Positions 29,919-36,138 of a stretch of DNA of 36,138 nucleotides are shown here, in pieces. A program made the translations under genes and the position numbers. How positions within the stretch are numbered: the first letter of the stretch is position 1; each line of letters opens with the position of its first letter. The stretch is from the IMG/VR virus record IMGVR_UViG_3300043438_003060, positions 1-36,138 of that record. One strand, given 5' to 3'. The stretch is from a virus. Below the pieces are notes generated by a model. It was not told where the DNA came from. It made no database searches and saw only the letters and a program-made list of their open reading frames with translations.

Positions 29919-30575
29919 CTATTGGTTTATACTAAATGTGTATCCAGTTAATTTCTCAACCTGGGCCTTTGTAACTTTCCAATGATCTAGTCCAACTGGT
30001 TTATCTGGAGTGTTATTAAAAATATAGGCTTCCCAATGCTTGGTCTTCTTAACAAAGATAACTTTCCAGCACTTAACTGGCACAGAAGTTGATCCAATCT
30101 TTTTAGCTGAACCAGTTGATCCACACCAAACCATTACAGAATCAAATTCAGTAGCTAGCTCACGAGTTCGGACCTCGAGCTTTTTCCAGTCTCCGGCATT
30201 TAGGGAATGATATTGTGGAGTCATATTTGAAAAATAGAAACACTCCTTTTGCAATTCAGCGCTACACTGGTTATCTGCAGCTGGGCACATATGACCTCGA
30301 TCAGTTCCTGAACCAACATAGTCTTTCATAAGATCAGTTTCAGCCGGTAATAGTGGGTCTGGTGCAAATTGATCTTTGCGAGCAACTTTTGATGCTGGAC
30401 AAACTAGACGAGCTTTGGTGTCCCACCATTCAACCTTAAGTGAATAGTGTAGAGTTTTACTGTAATACGCAGTGTACCCTTTGTGCTCTAATTTTATTGG
30501 GCTAGGCTCTTTAACAAAGCTGGTGAACAATAGTAGAGCAAGTGCTGCTACTGATAAAAATTTAAAAGTTTTCAT
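29919..30575 (-). CDS. Exported DNA/RNA non-specific endonuclease (NUC1/EndA family)
   Basis: This is a 218-aa protein. Residues 1-21 (MKTFKFLSVAALALLLFTSF) form a signal peptide, so despite the MKTF start this is not a capsid-targeting sequence. The mature part has the beta-beta-alpha-metal nuclease signature TDRGHMCPAADNQ (catalytic His95) and SNMTPQYHSLNAGDWKKLE with metal-binding Asn117. It would degrade nucleic acids in the periplasm or outside. In a phage this could recycle host DNA, destroy incoming competitor DNA or reduce viscosity at lysis. It has a late box 5 nt before its ATG and is divergent from the CAP gene. Confidence 0.9.
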   Translation of the reverse strand: MKTFKFLSVAALALLLFTSFVKEPSPIKLEHKGYTAYYSKTLHYSLKVEWWDTKARLVCPASKVARKDQFAPDPLLPAETDLMKDYVGSGTDRGHMCPAADNQCSAELQKECFYFSNMTPQYHSLNAGDWKKLEVRTRELATEFDSVMVWCGSTGSAKKIGSTSVPVKCWKVIFVKKTKHWEAYIFNNTPDKPVGLDHWKVTKAQVEKLTGYTFSINQ

Positions 30576-30580
30576 ATTTT

Positions 30581-30589
30581 TTATTTATT
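30581..30589 (-). promoter_or_regulatory. Late-type promoter box on minus strand (AATAAATAA)
   Basis: TTAATAAATAAAA reads on the minus strand 5 nt before the nuclease ATG at 30575. Confidence 0.5.
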
Positions 30590-30643
30590 AAGGAAAATTT
30601 AGTTAAATCAAGAGTATATTAACTTTAATCAAATACGCTAAGT

Positions 30644-31174
30644 ATGAAAAAGTTAATCGCAATATTATTTTTAAGTTTTGGAATCCAAGCATTCTCACAA
30701 ACTTCTCAAGAGTTAGAATTAATTAGATTAACTAATATTGAAAGAGCTAAAGAAAAACGTAGCCCTGTAACTTATTCATCTCTATTAGATTCAGCTGCTA
30801 AATTTCATAATCGGTATCAAGTTGCAAAAGGTAAAATTGATCATATTGAATATGAGATTCAACCTGGCGAAACATTAGTGTATGAAGGCCCAATGCAGCG
30901 TATTGAAAAATTTAATTCAAAATGGCTTAATATTTTTACTGGCGCAGTTGGCGAAATTTGCGCTGGTCACTTTGAAACTAATACCGATAATAAAATTACT
31001 GAAGACTCTGCTGTTCAAATGATTTTTAGTCAATGGATGAAGTCGAAGGGTCATAGAGCCATCTTAATGACTAAGGATATTACGCATATTGCCTTTGCTT
31101 TAAGCATAAAAAAAGACCCAAAAACTAAATCTTGGGCCTTTTATGGAGTTGGGTTAGTCGCTAATACTTTTTAA
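30644..31174 (+). CDS. Exported CAP-domain (SCP/PR1-like) protein
   Basis: This is a 176-aa protein. Residues 1-18 (MKKLIAILFLSFGIQAFS) are a signal peptide. The rest matches the CAP fold: LIRLTNIERAKEKRSPV, LDSAAKFHNRYQ with the first His, GEICAG, MIFSQWMKSKGHRAILM with the second His, and a final WAFYGVGLV strand. Bacterial CAP proteins are poorly understood; some bind lipids or act on the cell envelope. Here the two key His and the Glu are present. It is divergent from the secreted nuclease over a 68-nt spacer and may be expressed at the same time. Its stop interlocks with that of the next minus-strand gene. Confidence 0.8.
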   Translation: MKKLIAILFLSFGIQAFSQTSQELELIRLTNIERAKEKRSPVTYSSLLDSAAKFHNRYQVAKGKIDHIEYEIQPGETLVYEGPMQRIEKFNSKWLNIFTGAVGEICAGHFETNTDNKITEDSAVQMIFSQWMKSKGHRAILMTKDITHIAFALSIKKDPKTKSWAFYGVGLVANTF

Positions 31175-32955
31175 AATTTAGGACATCCCATAACTTTAGT
31201 TCTACCTGGAGCTTTTTTACCAGTGCTGGTACCTAATCCTGGAATAGGTGGTAATTTAATAGAGATAGATTCATCAGCCCATCCAATTCGTACATCCCAA
31301 TTAGAAGAGGTAGTTGCAATTGGAGTAGTAGGTTCAACTGTTGTAGTGGTTTTAGTAAAATCTATTTCAAAATGGCCGAATGCATATCGGTATTTACCGA
31401 ATTTATCATTATAATCAGCCAGCAATTTTGGATCATTTGCTCTATTTGCATATTGCTCTTTATTCCATTTAACTGCTGGATCGCCGTTATTTGGTAATGT
31501 TTGACTATTTGCATCAGCTGGTTTAATTATTGCAGCATCAACGCCGGCTGTGGTAAATGCAGAAGTAAGTGCAGTTTTTAAAGAGGCTAATCGGTCAAGC
31601 GAAAGATCAACATTCTTTTGAGTTGTCCAATCTTTTCCAGCAGGTTTTTTAGTTGCTTTATCATAAGAACTTGGTACAATACTAGTAGAAGATGTTCCCC
31701 AAACTCTAACTGCTGTAATTTTACCACCATCTTTTGTAATTAAGTCTACTGCATTTTTAACGGCAGTATTTAATTCAGTTTGCATTTCTGGTTTAATATC
31801 AATTGAATCGTCTGGAAAATAATTAACTGACTTCTTAAGGCCGTCAGAATTCCAGTCTCCATTTGCTTCTGGAAAAGTTCCGTTTAGTGTCGTTGATACT
31901 GGGGCAGCTGGCGTATCTGATGGTTGTACTGTAATCGCTGAGCCTTTTGGTACAATTGATAAGTTAGTTGCAAGCTTAATTGCTTGATCAGCAGTAAGTT
32001 CAGGTGTTCCAGGTTTAGCGGATTTAGCAACTCTTGCAATATGGTCTTTAACTTTTGCATCAATTGCCTCCATAATTATTTTCTTATTGGCTGGAGTCAT
32101 TGTATTATTTGCAGTAAAATATTGAGAAATAGTAGCCTGGTCATTAAGTGAAGCAGTTAACGTTTGAATATTTGCCTTTACTTTATCAAGGGTTAACTGA
32201 CCTGCTCTAGTAAGCCAGGTTGCAATACTTGTACCATATACGCTATTTGCAAATCCATTTATTTTACCATTTGCCGCTACATATTCAGCGTATTTTTTAA
32301 GATAGTCAGCATACGGAACCTGAGCACCATCTAATATGAAATATCCAGATATTGAATTTGATGGAACGATCATGTCTAAACTAGCCTGATTAAGATTAAG
32401 CCCTTTACCTTTGACTACTTTAACAAAATTTGAAACTTCAGCAGCAATAGCAGCTGCATTTTTCCAACCAGTAATTAGATTAGTTAAATTGGTTTTTGAA
32501 GTATTATCCTGTTTGAATTTTGCATCATTTGGATTAATTGCTGAAATAGTAGCAGCTGTTGCTGGAATTGCATTAACCAATGATTCAACGCTTGAAATAT
32601 AGTTATATTTTGATGCGTTTGTTGCTGTTTGTTTATTACCAGCAATAAAACCTCCCATCCAAAAATACATACTTTTGGCAGAATTTGCTCTATCTGATTT
32701 GGCAGAACCTCCAGTTTTTACTAAACTTTTCCATAAGTTAAGATCAGCACCGCCTCGTTTCCACCATTCCATTACTGATAAGTAATTAGGTAGAGCCTTT
32801 GATACTTCATCGTCATTTGCAATTAGTATTTTATAAAGCCCTTCAAGGTCTTGATTCTTAGCCATTTCCTGAATAGTTGCTTGGTCGATTGCCTCATTTA
32901 GAGATAGTGACTCAAGTAACCAGCCTGTGTAGCTTTTAATTATTCGATTTGTCAT
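31171..32955 (-). CDS. Capsid-targeted protein with OmpA-like domain
   Basis: This 594-aa protein starts IIKSYTGWLLESLSLNE-A, with two possible propeptide sites (LLE-S at residue 15 and LNE-A at residue 21). Residues 22-340 are helical and Asn/Ala/Lys-rich. From about 365 to 545 there is an OmpA/MotB-like module (VNYFPDDSIDIKPEM, VRVWGTSSTSIVP, then KNVDLSLDRLASLKTAL, whose LSxxRAxxV-like helix is typical). Such domains bind peptidoglycan. It has its own late box. A role in wall contact or as an internal effector fits; with the PG-binding proteins at 3.1 and 19.6 kb it makes a third wall-binding candidate. Confidence 0.65.
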   Translation of the reverse strand: MTNRIIKSYTGWLLESLSLNEAIDQATIQEMAKNQDLEGLYKILIANDDEVSKALPNYLSVMEWWKRGGADLNLWKSLVKTGGSAKSDRANSAKSMYFWMGGFIAGNKQTATNASKYNYISSVESLVNAIPATAATISAINPNDAKFKQDNTSKTNLTNLITGWKNAAAIAAEVSNFVKVVKGKGLNLNQASLDMIVPSNSISGYFILDGAQVPYADYLKKYAEYVAANGKINGFANSVYGTSIATWLTRAGQLTLDKVKANIQTLTASLNDQATISQYFTANNTMTPANKKIIMEAIDAKVKDHIARVAKSAKPGTPELTADQAIKLATNLSIVPKGSAITVQPSDTPAAPVSTTLNGTFPEANGDWNSDGLKKSVNYFPDDSIDIKPEMQTELNTAVKNAVDLITKDGGKITAVRVWGTSSTSIVPSSYDKATKKPAGKDWTTQKNVDLSLDRLASLKTALTSAFTTAGVDAAIIKPADANSQTLPNNGDPAVKWNKEQYANRANDPKLLADYNDKFGKYRYAFGHFEIDFTKTTTTVEPTTPIATTSSNWDVRIGWADESISIKLPPIPGLGTSTGKKAPGRTKVMGCPKF

Positions 32956-32984
32956 TATATTATTTGGTAATTATTTTCTAGATA

Positions 32985-32993
32985 TTATTTATC
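32985..32993 (-). promoter_or_regulatory. Late-type promoter box on minus strand (GATAAATAA)
   Basis: AAGATAAATAATATC reads on the minus strand, 29 nt before the ATG at 32955. Confidence 0.55.
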
Positions 32994-33020
32994 TTTTGTA
33001 CTATTAGATACTTCCTGGTT

Positions 33021-33359
33021 TTAGTCGGTCAGCCCGTTTGCTACGATAAATTCAAAAAAGCCCATATCATCAACTGACGTATCTGAATAAAGCCATTCAC
33101 GGATCTGTTCCCATTCACTTACATCTTCATCGTCCGCAAAGTCAATCCATTTATCTATAATTAGGCCAGTTTTTTTAGTTAATATGTCAATTGCTGCACT
33201 AATCTCAGGATCGCTACCCCATTCATCTAATGCTTTTTGGTATCGTGTTTCAAATGGTTCTTCGCCTTCTAGCCCAAGACGTCTTAGCCTTGCAAGTTTA
33301 TCTTCATTAGAATCTGATTCTTGAATTAGGTATTGTTTAAATTGTTTGATTTGTGCCAT
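33021..33359 (-). CDS. Small capsid-targeted protein
   Basis: This 112-aa protein starts MAQIKQFKQYLIQE-S, a clear capsid-targeting/propeptide match. The mature part begins with NEDKLARLRRLGLEGEE, a motif (xARLRRLGL) also present in the protein at 35564-35938. It continues as an acidic helical domain (DEDVSEWEQIREWLY). A late box precedes it. No family is recognised. The shared RLRRLGL helix suggests a common binding surface. Confidence 0.65.
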   Translation of the reverse strand: MAQIKQFKQYLIQESDSNEDKLARLRRLGLEGEEPFETRYQKALDEWGSDPEISAAIDILTKKTGLIIDKWIDFADDEDVSEWEQIREWLYSDTSVDDMGFFEFIVANGLTD

Positions 33360-33380
33360 TTTTTTAAAGAAATATTTTGA

Positions 33381-33389
33381 TTATTTATC
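33381..33389 (-). promoter_or_regulatory. Late-type promoter box on minus strand (GATAAATAA)
   Basis: TAGATAAATAATC reads on the minus strand, 21 nt before the ATG at 33359. Confidence 0.55.
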
Positions 33390-33460
33390 TAGGCCGACCA
33401 ATTTTAAAAAGGATTAGGTACTTTAACCAAGTAATAATTTTTTAAATTAAACCAAAAAAG

Positions 33461-33769
33461 ATGAAAAAGTCAACATCAAAAACAAAGTCTGCTACCAAAG
33501 TTGCAGCAACATCAGTATCAACTCCAGTAGTTGCAACTGTTTCTCGTAGTACTAATAGCCGTAAAGGTGCTAGCTACAAAAAATTGTCAATTCCACAAAA
33601 ATTGGAAATCATCACTAGCCGCAAGCGTCGTGGAGATAATCAGGTAATTGCTGCTGAATTGAATGTTACCCCTACTTATGTAAGTGGAGTAGTAAATGGC
33701 CGTCACCAAAACACTAAAATTGTAAATCGCATGTACGATAAAGTACGCGGTCGCAAGGTAGTTGCATAA
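33461..33769 (+). CDS. Small basic helix-turn-helix DNA-binding protein
   Basis: This is a 102-aa protein. Residues 1-45 are a Lys/Ser/Thr-rich basic tail. Residues 46-95 look like a helix-turn-helix (IPQKLEIITSRKRRGDNQVI, then AAELNVTPTYVSGVVNGRHQ). The recognition helix TPTYVSGVVNGRH recalls XRE/transposase-type HTH folds. It would bind DNA as a regulator or nucleoid-like protein. It is a monocistronic plus-strand gene between two minus-strand late units, with its own terminator. Candidate for controlling early/late gene use, by inference only. Confidence 0.7.
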   Translation: MKKSTSKTKSATKVAATSVSTPVVATVSRSTNSRKGASYKKLSIPQKLEIITSRKRRGDNQVIAAELNVTPTYVSGVVNGRHQNTKIVNRMYDKVRGRKVVA

Positions 33770-33791
33770 GTTTAGTCACTTACAACAGTCT

Positions 33792-33823
33792 AAAGGGAAT
33801 CAGTTAATGGTTCCCTTTTTTTG
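33792..33823 (+). terminator. Rho-independent terminator overlapping the converging gene
   Basis: AAAGGGAA (33792-33799) pairs with TTCCCTTT (33811-33818), followed by T residues. The hairpin's 3' half also encodes the last codons of the minus-strand cupin-like gene. Confidence 0.8.
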
Positions 33824-34079
33824 TGATTTGAACAGTTAGCTCGCCAGTGCCTTGCAGCAATCGGTGCCATTCGCCTTTGGGGATAAAGACTGGTTGGGTT
33901 ATGACGCTAGGTATATGGTTCTCAAATTGAATAAGCCAGTCAGTTTGGCCTACTGGTTCAACAATACGGTCCTCGTCATCTCGGTGCCAGGTAAGTTCAG
34001 TACGGTCAAGCTCTGCGCTAAATACCCTGATAAAAACCTCGTCAGCTAGCCTAGTTTCTTGAAATGGAAGTTGCATCAT
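33804..34079 (-). CDS. Cupin-like small protein
   Basis: This 91-aa protein has a short beta-barrel pattern with paired His/Glu residues (LTWHRDDEDRIVEPVG) and a second strand set with IPKGEWHRLLQGTGELTVQI. This fits a small cupin with a possible metal site (His-x3-Asp-Glu, then His). Similar proteins with WHRDxEDR and FIPKGEWHR are common but uncharacterised in T4-like marine phages. It is the last gene of the minus-strand cluster, 3 nt after the preceding stop. It has no capsid-targeting motif. Confidence 0.65.
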   Translation of the reverse strand: MMQLPFQETRLADEVFIRVFSAELDRTELTWHRDDEDRIVEPVGQTDWLIQFENHIPSVITQPVFIPKGEWHRLLQGTGELTVQITKKGNH

Positions 34080-34082
34080 TTA

Positions 34083-34370
34083 TTATTTTTTACCAAGTTG
34101 ACGTTTTACTTCAGCTCTAACACTTTCCATCTTTTTTGCATAATCTGGATTTTTTTTACGGTTAAACACAACCTGTTGGTTAATGCTACCAGTAATTTTT
34201 TGCAGGTCCCTTTTTCTGGTTCTGATTAACCAGCTAGCCAGGGCTTTAACTCCAAGCGTTTTAAATTTACCATTTGCATCAGGTGCACTTGAGTCATGCC
34301 AGTCCGGCGAGCCTTTGGGTTTTTTGGCTTCAGTAATTAAAAAATCTTTATAATATAATACGTGTTGCAT
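34083..34370 (-). CDS. Small basic capsid-targeted protein
   Basis: This 95-aa protein starts MQHVLYYKDFLITE-A, a clear capsid-targeting/propeptide match. The rest is strongly basic (KKPKGSPDWHDSSAPDANGK, then LIRTRKRDLQKITGSI and RAEVKRQLGKK), so the mature protein would bind nucleic acid well. It lies 9 nt downstream of the next basic gene in a late cluster. A DNA-condensing or injected function is plausible. Confidence 0.65.
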   Translation of the reverse strand: MQHVLYYKDFLITEAKKPKGSPDWHDSSAPDANGKFKTLGVKALASWLIRTRKRDLQKITGSINQQVVFNRKKNPDYAKKMESVRAEVKRQLGKK

Positions 34371-34379
34371 AGTTATGGA

Positions 34380-34886
34380 TTACTTTTTCTTTGATGCTCT
34401 GACCTTTTGGGCTAAATCTTTATCAGCTTTGCCCCAAGTTCCGCTTGATTTGGTAACAAATGAATTTACTCTGGCATGGGCCCAGGCAGTTTGACCCATA
34501 CCTGGACGGTGGCCTGTTTTCCAGGCAGCCATACCTCGGTTAAATACCTGTTTAAGAATACCAAATGATATACCGTATTTTTTGGCTTTTGCCTTTAGTG
34601 AAGTATCTGCTGAACTTGATTCATTAATCTCTACCCATTCCCCAAATCTCCAAACTTGGGTCTCATTCATTTCCCGGTTTACCTCCTTGGTAAATGAGCT
34701 CTTGACCTTTGAACCTTTGAATTTGCCTGACTTATCCAGATCGCCAGCCATGGGTTTATAGGCTGATGCATCTGAATCGCTCATCTCGGCTTGACGCTTC
34801 ATTTGCGACTCTTTTTTTTCTTTTTGTTTTGAGTCTAGACCTTTGAAATATGGGCCTGACTTGCCGGTCACTTTTTTCTCGTTCAT
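34380..34886 (-). CDS. Basic virion-type protein with conserved RPG helix motif
   Basis: The start at 34886 (MNEKKVTGKSGP, 168 aa) is chosen because longer starts would overlap the upstream gene. The N-terminal half is disordered and charged (DSDASAYKPMAGDLDKSGKF). The middle has VWRFGEWVEINES, which looks like an internal propeptide/capsid-targeting motif and may mark a fusion of two former genes. The C-terminal part (SFGILKQVFNRGMAAWKTGH, then RPGMGQTAWAHARVNSF) is a block widespread in marine T4-like phages (DUF5824-like). It probably binds nucleic acid or packs in the head; function unknown. Confidence 0.62.
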   Translation of the reverse strand: MNEKKVTGKSGPYFKGLDSKQKEKKESQMKRQAEMSDSDASAYKPMAGDLDKSGKFKGSKVKSSFTKEVNREMNETQVWRFGEWVEINESSSADTSLKAKAKKYGISFGILKQVFNRGMAAWKTGHRPGMGQTAWAHARVNSFVTKSSGTWGKADKDLAQKVRASKKK

Positions 34887-34899
34887 GTCTTTTTGTTTT

Positions 34900-35484
34900 T
34901 TACCAGAAACCTGGGTAAGTTTTACCGCCCCAAAGATGGGCATAGCGATTAATACGACAAGCCCAGTAACCTGCACTCATACGGTCCTTTTTAAGATGGC
35001 ACTGGTGGCGAGCCGCAAAACTTTTACGCGCGGCTGGATTACTAACCTTTGCAGTAAGTCCGCCGTGAACATCGCCAAATGCAATTTTTTTGACTTTACC
35101 CGTGGCCGGGTTCTTTACATAGACATGATATTTCTTGGCTCCACCGCGTTTGGGTTTACCAATTTCTACGGTTTTACCCTGGTACTCGGCTTCAAAAATT
35201 GGAAAGTCAAGTAAGATAGTCCGGCCTTCAAATTGGGCAGTTAGGCCCAGGTCAGTATTCCCAAACAGGTCCTGATCAATACTAGATAGGTCAATCTCTC
35301 CAGTTTCCCAAATGGCACGAGCCTCAACAATTAATCGCTGATGGGCAAGACTGCCGGGTCTAAAGACTGATTCGCAAACCGAGAGCCCAGCCGCTAAATG
35401 GTATTGCAGAGCCTCGTGTAGTACCTCAGTTTCGGCGTTTTCAGTGTAGGCTTCAGTTATCCAAGCCTGGAACGGTTTCAACAT
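34900..35484 (-). CDS. Capsid-targeted basic protein of unknown function
   Basis: The start at 35484 (MLKPFQAWITE-A, 194 aa) is chosen for its exact capsid-targeting/propeptide motif and a purine-rich AGAGG site 8 nt before it. A longer frame would run through a GC-rich leader. The N-terminal half is acidic (HEALQYHLAAGL). The C-terminal half is a conserved block (GKPKRGGAKKYHVYVKNPAT, then AARKSFAARHQC and SAGYWACRINRYA) that I associate with uncharacterised marine T4-like phage proteins. Its base composition is less AT-rich than most of the window. Confidence 0.68.
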   Translation of the reverse strand: MLKPFQAWITEAYTENAETEVLHEALQYHLAAGLSVCESVFRPGSLAHQRLIVEARAIWETGEIDLSSIDQDLFGNTDLGLTAQFEGRTILLDFPIFEAEYQGKTVEIGKPKRGGAKKYHVYVKNPATGKVKKIAFGDVHGGLTAKVSNPAARKSFAARHQCHLKKDRMSAGYWACRINRYAHLWGGKTYPGFW

Positions 35485-35563
35485 TTTCTTTCCTCTTTTT
35501 TTCCGGCCCCGCCTAAGGGGGTAACCGCGGCGGTGCAAGCACGCCCAATTTTTATATTATAAC
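35485..35563 (-). promoter_or_regulatory. Promoter and GC-rich structured leader with Shine-Dalgarno-like site
   Basis: On the minus strand TTATAAT (35556-35562) lies right after the previous stop and is followed by a leader of about 65 nt. The leader contains a strongly GC-rich stretch (35503-35535) that can pair as CCGGCCCCGCC with GGGGG partners, then AAAGAGGAAAG before the ATG. Neither feature is typical of this window, so this leader may regulate translation. Confidence 0.45.
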
Positions 35564-35938
35564 TTAATGCGGGAATTCGGTTTCAAGTGTATAATAAATT
35601 GCATTTTCATCAAATCCCATTTCTGCCATGCGTTTTGCAAATGGTTCAAAAACCTCGTCTAATAGGTCAGGTTTAAATCTTTTTAGGGCTGACACAACGG
35701 CTTTGGCTCGGCGAACCAATTTTTCCCGATCCGTAATTAGTTTAGACATTGAAACTGCTTTACTTACTGGGTTTGCCGAGTCAACTAGGGTCTTGGCCCG
35801 CTCACGGTCCTTTTCCTGAATCCAACACCCAGCAATATAACTATCTCGGGTTGCTGAAACCAGCCCAAGGCGTTTAAGTCTGGCATATTTGGCATATACC
35901 GTTTCAAAAAGAGCAAATGATTTAATATAGGTATGCAT
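35564..35938 (-). CDS. Capsid-targeted small protein
   Basis: This 124-aa protein starts MHTYIKSFALFE-T, a capsid-targeting/propeptide variant. It continues with AKYARLKRLGLVSATRDSYI, sharing the ARLKRLGL helix with the protein at 33021-33359. The middle is rich in Arg/Lys helices (KLITDREKLVRRAKAVVSAL), and the end is acidic. A box-like AAATAAAATATAAT precedes the ATG. No family is recognised. It is the first complete gene of the minus-strand cluster at the window edge. Confidence 0.6.
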   Translation of the reverse strand: MHTYIKSFALFETVYAKYARLKRLGLVSATRDSYIAGCWIQEKDRERAKTLVDSANPVSKAVSMSKLITDREKLVRRAKAVVSALKRFKPDLLDEVFEPFAKRMAEMGFDENAIYYTLETEFPH

Positions 35939-35948
35939 AGTTTCTTGA

Positions 35949-36137
35949 TTATATTTTATTTAATGGGGGTAGAAATTCGCCTGTTTTCACAACTCGCCAG
36001 ACATTATCAGGTGAGATCCATAGGACCTGCGCATTGTGTTGCCAGGCTTCTTCTAATAACCATTCATCAACGATTTCAGTATCGCCTTCGCGGCCATAAG
36101 CCTCCATGAAGCCAGGAATATTATCTGGAAAATCTAC
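35949..36137 (-). CDS. Unknown protein, C-terminal part (5' end outside window)
   Basis: An open minus-strand frame enters from the window edge and stops at 35949-35951. It encodes at least 62 aa (IPGFMEAYGREGDTEIVDEW, then QVLWISPDNVWRVVKTGEFL). It ends 10 nt before the next gene, as usual in this cluster. It is acidic with several Trp residues; no family is recognised. Confidence 0.5.
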   Translation of the reverse strand, partial: VDFPDNIPGFMEAYGREGDTEIVDEWLLEEAWQHNAQVLWISPDNVWRVVKTGEFLPPLNKI

Positions 36138-36138
36138 C

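Noticed and set aside
29919-30575. MKTFKF start of the nuclease as a capsid-targeting sequence
   Set aside because: The start is followed directly by an uninterrupted hydrophobic core and a typical signal-peptide end, with no [LIV]-x-E site.

Overview
This window is a stretch of an AT-rich, densely packed tailed-phage genome. It looks like a T4-related (myovirus-like) phage of a Bacteroidetes/Flavobacteria-type host. Phage identity rests on ATP-dependent DNA ligase, guanylate kinase, ThyA, a PD-(D/E)XK nuclease, UV-damage endonuclease, LamG-type adhesins, a two-domain murein hydrolase and many small unknown genes with almost no spacing. The T4 connection rests on a late-promoter-like box, [A/G]ATAAATAA, and on the T4-style N-terminal capsid-targeting/propeptide signature described below. 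The host assignment is an inference from a Bacteroidetes-like bS21, a DUF3127-like OB protein, a DUF4494-like protein and the near absence of Shine-Dalgarno sequences.

Layout. 1-5.2 kb: end of a glycosyltransferase-like gene, then three large late-type genes. 5.2-11.5 kb: mostly early-type genes (bS21, Nudix hydrolase, DNA ligase, guanylate kinase, SSB-like protein, DnaQ-like exonuclease, UvdE), with one late gene at 9.35 kb. 11.5-13.1 kb: small membrane and unknown genes, then a minus-strand LamG adhesin. 13.2-13.65 kb: no protein gene, but a roughly 400-nt region closed by a long terminal stem and followed by an intrinsic terminator, so probably a large structured RNA. 13.65-18.3 kb: small genes, a zinc-less Fpg/Nei glycosylase, ThyA and a GNAT protein. 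18.3-20 kb: minus-strand M15 peptidase + GH19 hydrolase and a peptidoglycan-binding protein. 20-24.7 kb: RecB/Cas4-like nuclease, a 654-aa virion-type protein and a histone-deacetylase-family enzyme. 24.8-27.2 kb: minus-strand operon of metalloprotease, LamG adhesin and two small genes. 27.2-29.8 kb: small late genes and a flavodoxin-fold protein. 29.9-31.2 kb: divergent exported nuclease and CAP protein. 31.2-36.1 kb: late minus-strand genes ending in a cluster of small basic proteins.

The unifying observation is that at least seventeen proteins, otherwise unrelated, start with the same kind of short segment: a basic/aromatic stretch such as IKxFxxF, then [LIV]-x-E followed by A/S/G/T/N/D. 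This matches the capsid-targeting sequence of T4 internal proteins, which the prohead protease removes after Glu. Here it sits in front of a Nudix hydrolase, a zinc metalloprotease, an M15-GH19 murein hydrolase, peptidoglycan-binding and OmpA-like domains, a zinc ribbon, pore-like hydrophobic proteins and basic proteins. Most of these genes have the late box a few to about 40 nt upstream. My main inference is that this phage packs, and probably injects, an unusually large set of effector proteins with its DNA.

A second regulatory pattern marks non-virion genes: TAGTATAAT lies exactly 6 nt before the ATG of four genes (bS21, ligase, UvdE and one unknown). This would give leaderless mRNAs. Together with a phage-encoded bS21 it suggests phage control of translation initiation in a host that rarely uses Shine-Dalgarno pairing. 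All functional calls come from reading sequence by eye; no database search was run.
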